From positions 1-6,033 of the forward strand of contig JAITON010000098.1 in assembly GCA_031289935.1 (NCBI GenBank): a stretch of 6,033 nt of DNA. Direction: 5' to 3'. The notes below the pieces were generated by a model. The model was not told the DNA's origin and did no database searches. It saw only the letters and a list, made by a program, of their open reading frames with translations. This document shows, in pieces, positions 5,730 through 6,033 of this stretch (the stretch's first letter is position 1; every line of letters begins with the position of its first letter). Source of the stretch: Treponema sp. Its GTDB lineage: Bacteria; Spirochaetota; Spirochaetia; Treponematales; Breznakiellaceae. Made by a program: the position numbers and the translations under genes.

Positions 5730-5758
5730 TTGACATTATTAGCAGGAAGGGATAGACT
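5730..5758 (+). promoter_or_regulatory. Strong sigma70-type promoter
   Basis: TTGACA (5730-5735, perfect), a 17-bp spacer, and TAGACT (5753-5758, 4 of 6). The predicted start is about 5765, the A of an ATG codon. Its -35 is embedded in AGCGCTTGACA, sharing AGCGCTT with both arms of the inverted repeat at 1957-1995. Confidence 0.7.
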
Positions 5759-5764
5759 TACGCC

Positions 5765-6033
5765 ATGCTGAAGGCAAAAAGATTTGAACAAAGCAGCGTT
5801 GCAGTTTGCAAGGGCAAACTGCACGCAATCCTACCGGATTGCGCCCTCGCTGGGGGTGCCCCTGCTGGGGGCGGCCAGAATCTCCCAATAGTCCAGTTTG
5901 CGCAATGCAATCCGGTAGGTTTGCACGCGAACTGGACCGCCATCCTACCGGATGGCGCCCCCCCCCCCCCCCCCCCGTATTATAGTCCCCGTTTAACGGC
6001 CCCATTTTCTCTTCGCCCTCGCCGCCCCTCGGC
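5765..6033 (+). CDS. Possible phase-variable ORF of unknown function, 3' end beyond the window
   Basis: From ATG 5765 the frame stays open for 89 codons to the window edge. It starts MLKAKRFEQSSVAVCKGK, passes 'ILPDCALAGGAPAGGG' and 'AILPDGA', then six prolines from the poly-C tract, then YYSPRLTAPFSLRPRRPS. No known domain is visible. The promoter at 5730-5758 predicts a transcript beginning at the ATG; alternatively AAGGGA (5747-5752) is a distant ribosome binding site 12 nt upstream. Past the C tract the other two frames stop at 5983 (TAG) and 5994 (TAA), so only the present tract length keeps the ORF open. Most of the ORF is built of palindromes, so it may instead be non-coding repeat DNA that happens to be open. 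The reverse strand is also open over much of this stretch. Confidence 0.3.
   Translation, partial: MLKAKRFEQSSVAVCKGKLHAILPDCALAGGAPAGGGQNLPIVQFAQCNPVGLHANWTAILPDGAPPPPPPYYSPRLTAPFSLRPRRPS
5800..5843. repeat. Palindrome pair, left module
   Basis: The first hairpin is TGCAGTTTGC (5800-5809) with GCAAACTGCA (5814-5823), a perfect 10-bp stem with loop AAGG. The second follows with no gap: CGCAATCC (5824-5831) with GGATTGCG (5836-5843), a perfect 8-bp stem with loop TACC. This module is repeated in diverged form at 5891-5957. Confidence 0.85.
5849..5878 (+). repeat. 15-bp imperfect tandem duplication between the palindrome modules
   Basis: gctgggggtgcccct (5849-5863) is followed by gctgggggcggccag (5864-5878), sharing the first 8 bases and the 15-bp period. 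In the ORF starting at 5765 this reads AGGAP then AGGGQ. Confidence 0.6.
5891..5957. repeat. Palindrome pair, right module with nested hairpin
   Basis: GTCCAGTTTGCG (5891-5902) pairs with CGCGAACTGGAC (5926-5937), 12 bp with one T-G pair. Inside it TGCAA (5906-5910) pairs with TTGCA (5921-5925), then a T-T mismatch, then CC/GG around loop GGTA. Directly after, CGCCATCC (5938-5945) pairs with GGATGGCG (5950-5957), 8 bp with loop TACC. The order of a CAGTTTGC stem then a TACC-loop stem repeats that at 5800-5843. Confidence 0.85.
5958..5976. repeat. Poly-C tract, 19 nt
   Basis: Nineteen consecutive Cs directly follow the last palindrome. Tracts of this length are slippage-prone in bacteria and are a hallmark of contingency loci. 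In the + frame from 5765 they encode prolines. Directly after it, TATAGT (5981-5986, + strand) and a perfect TATAAT (5984-5979, - strand) are possible -10 boxes. Confidence 0.9.

Noticed and set aside
4676..5824. Reverse-strand ORF of 382 codons over the GNAT gene
   Set aside because: Begins inside a palindrome and runs antisense to conserved GNAT motifs.
5800..5957. CRISPR array
   Set aside because: The repeats are palindromes of differing sequence placed back to back, with no regular unit of 24-40 bp, no unique spacers and no cas gene.
5739..6005. Reverse-strand ORF of 88 codons reading the poly-C tract as glycines
   Set aside because: Covers the palindromes and ends in the opposing promoter; no ribosome binding site or domain. 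It is kept only as the observation that both strands are open here.

Overview
The window is GC-rich and compactly organised. It carries one partial gene, one tRNA gene, four complete protein genes in two divergent blocks, and a repeat-dense right end. The protein styles (TrxB, a secreted GH3 hexosaminidase, a signal-peptide protein with a transglutaminase-like domain and TPR-like helices) would suit a spirochaete of the Treponema / termite-gut treponeme type. That assignment is a recollection of family style and is low confidence; the GC content is higher than in many treponemes.

Left part (1-1924). The 3' end of a retropepsin-like (clan AA) aspartic protease gene runs in from the left on the + strand. 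Facing it on the - strand is a tRNA-Arg(CCT) gene with its own consensus-like promoter, whose -35 box overlaps the stop codon of the next gene upstream. That gene (395-1924, - strand) encodes an exported protein of 509 aa. It has a Cys-His-Asp transglutaminase/SirB1-like core, a helical-repeat C-terminal half, and a run of tandem Ala-Gln-Ala repeats at the signal-peptide cleavage region.

Middle (1925-5626). A 117-bp divergent intergenic region contains a perfect 10-bp inverted repeat. Each arm forms the -35-like part of one of two outward-facing candidate promoters with equal 18-bp spacers. To the right is a tight three-gene + strand operon: thioredoxin reductase (trxB), a secreted GH3 beta-N-acetylhexosaminidase-like enzyme (4-bp gap), and a GNAT acetyltransferase. 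The GNAT gene may begin at a CUG codon in a 4-bp CTGA overlap with the GH3 stop. The genes share expression rather than an obvious pathway: cytoplasmic redox, envelope or exogenous amino-sugar glycan cleavage, and acyl transfer.

Right end (5627-6033). The operon is followed by a hairpin and several T-runs. Next comes a strong sigma70-type promoter (TTGACA, 17 bp, TAGACT) whose predicted start coincides with an ATG. That ATG opens a reading frame with no stop before the window ends. The frame crosses a cluster of palindromes (two related hairpin pairs, one showing a compensatory base-pair change) and a 19-nt poly-C tract. Downstream of the tract only the current frame is open; one C more or fewer would reach a stop within about 20 nt. 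This is the most interesting part of the window: a candidate phase-variable locus, or a REP-like palindromic element beside a contingency tract.
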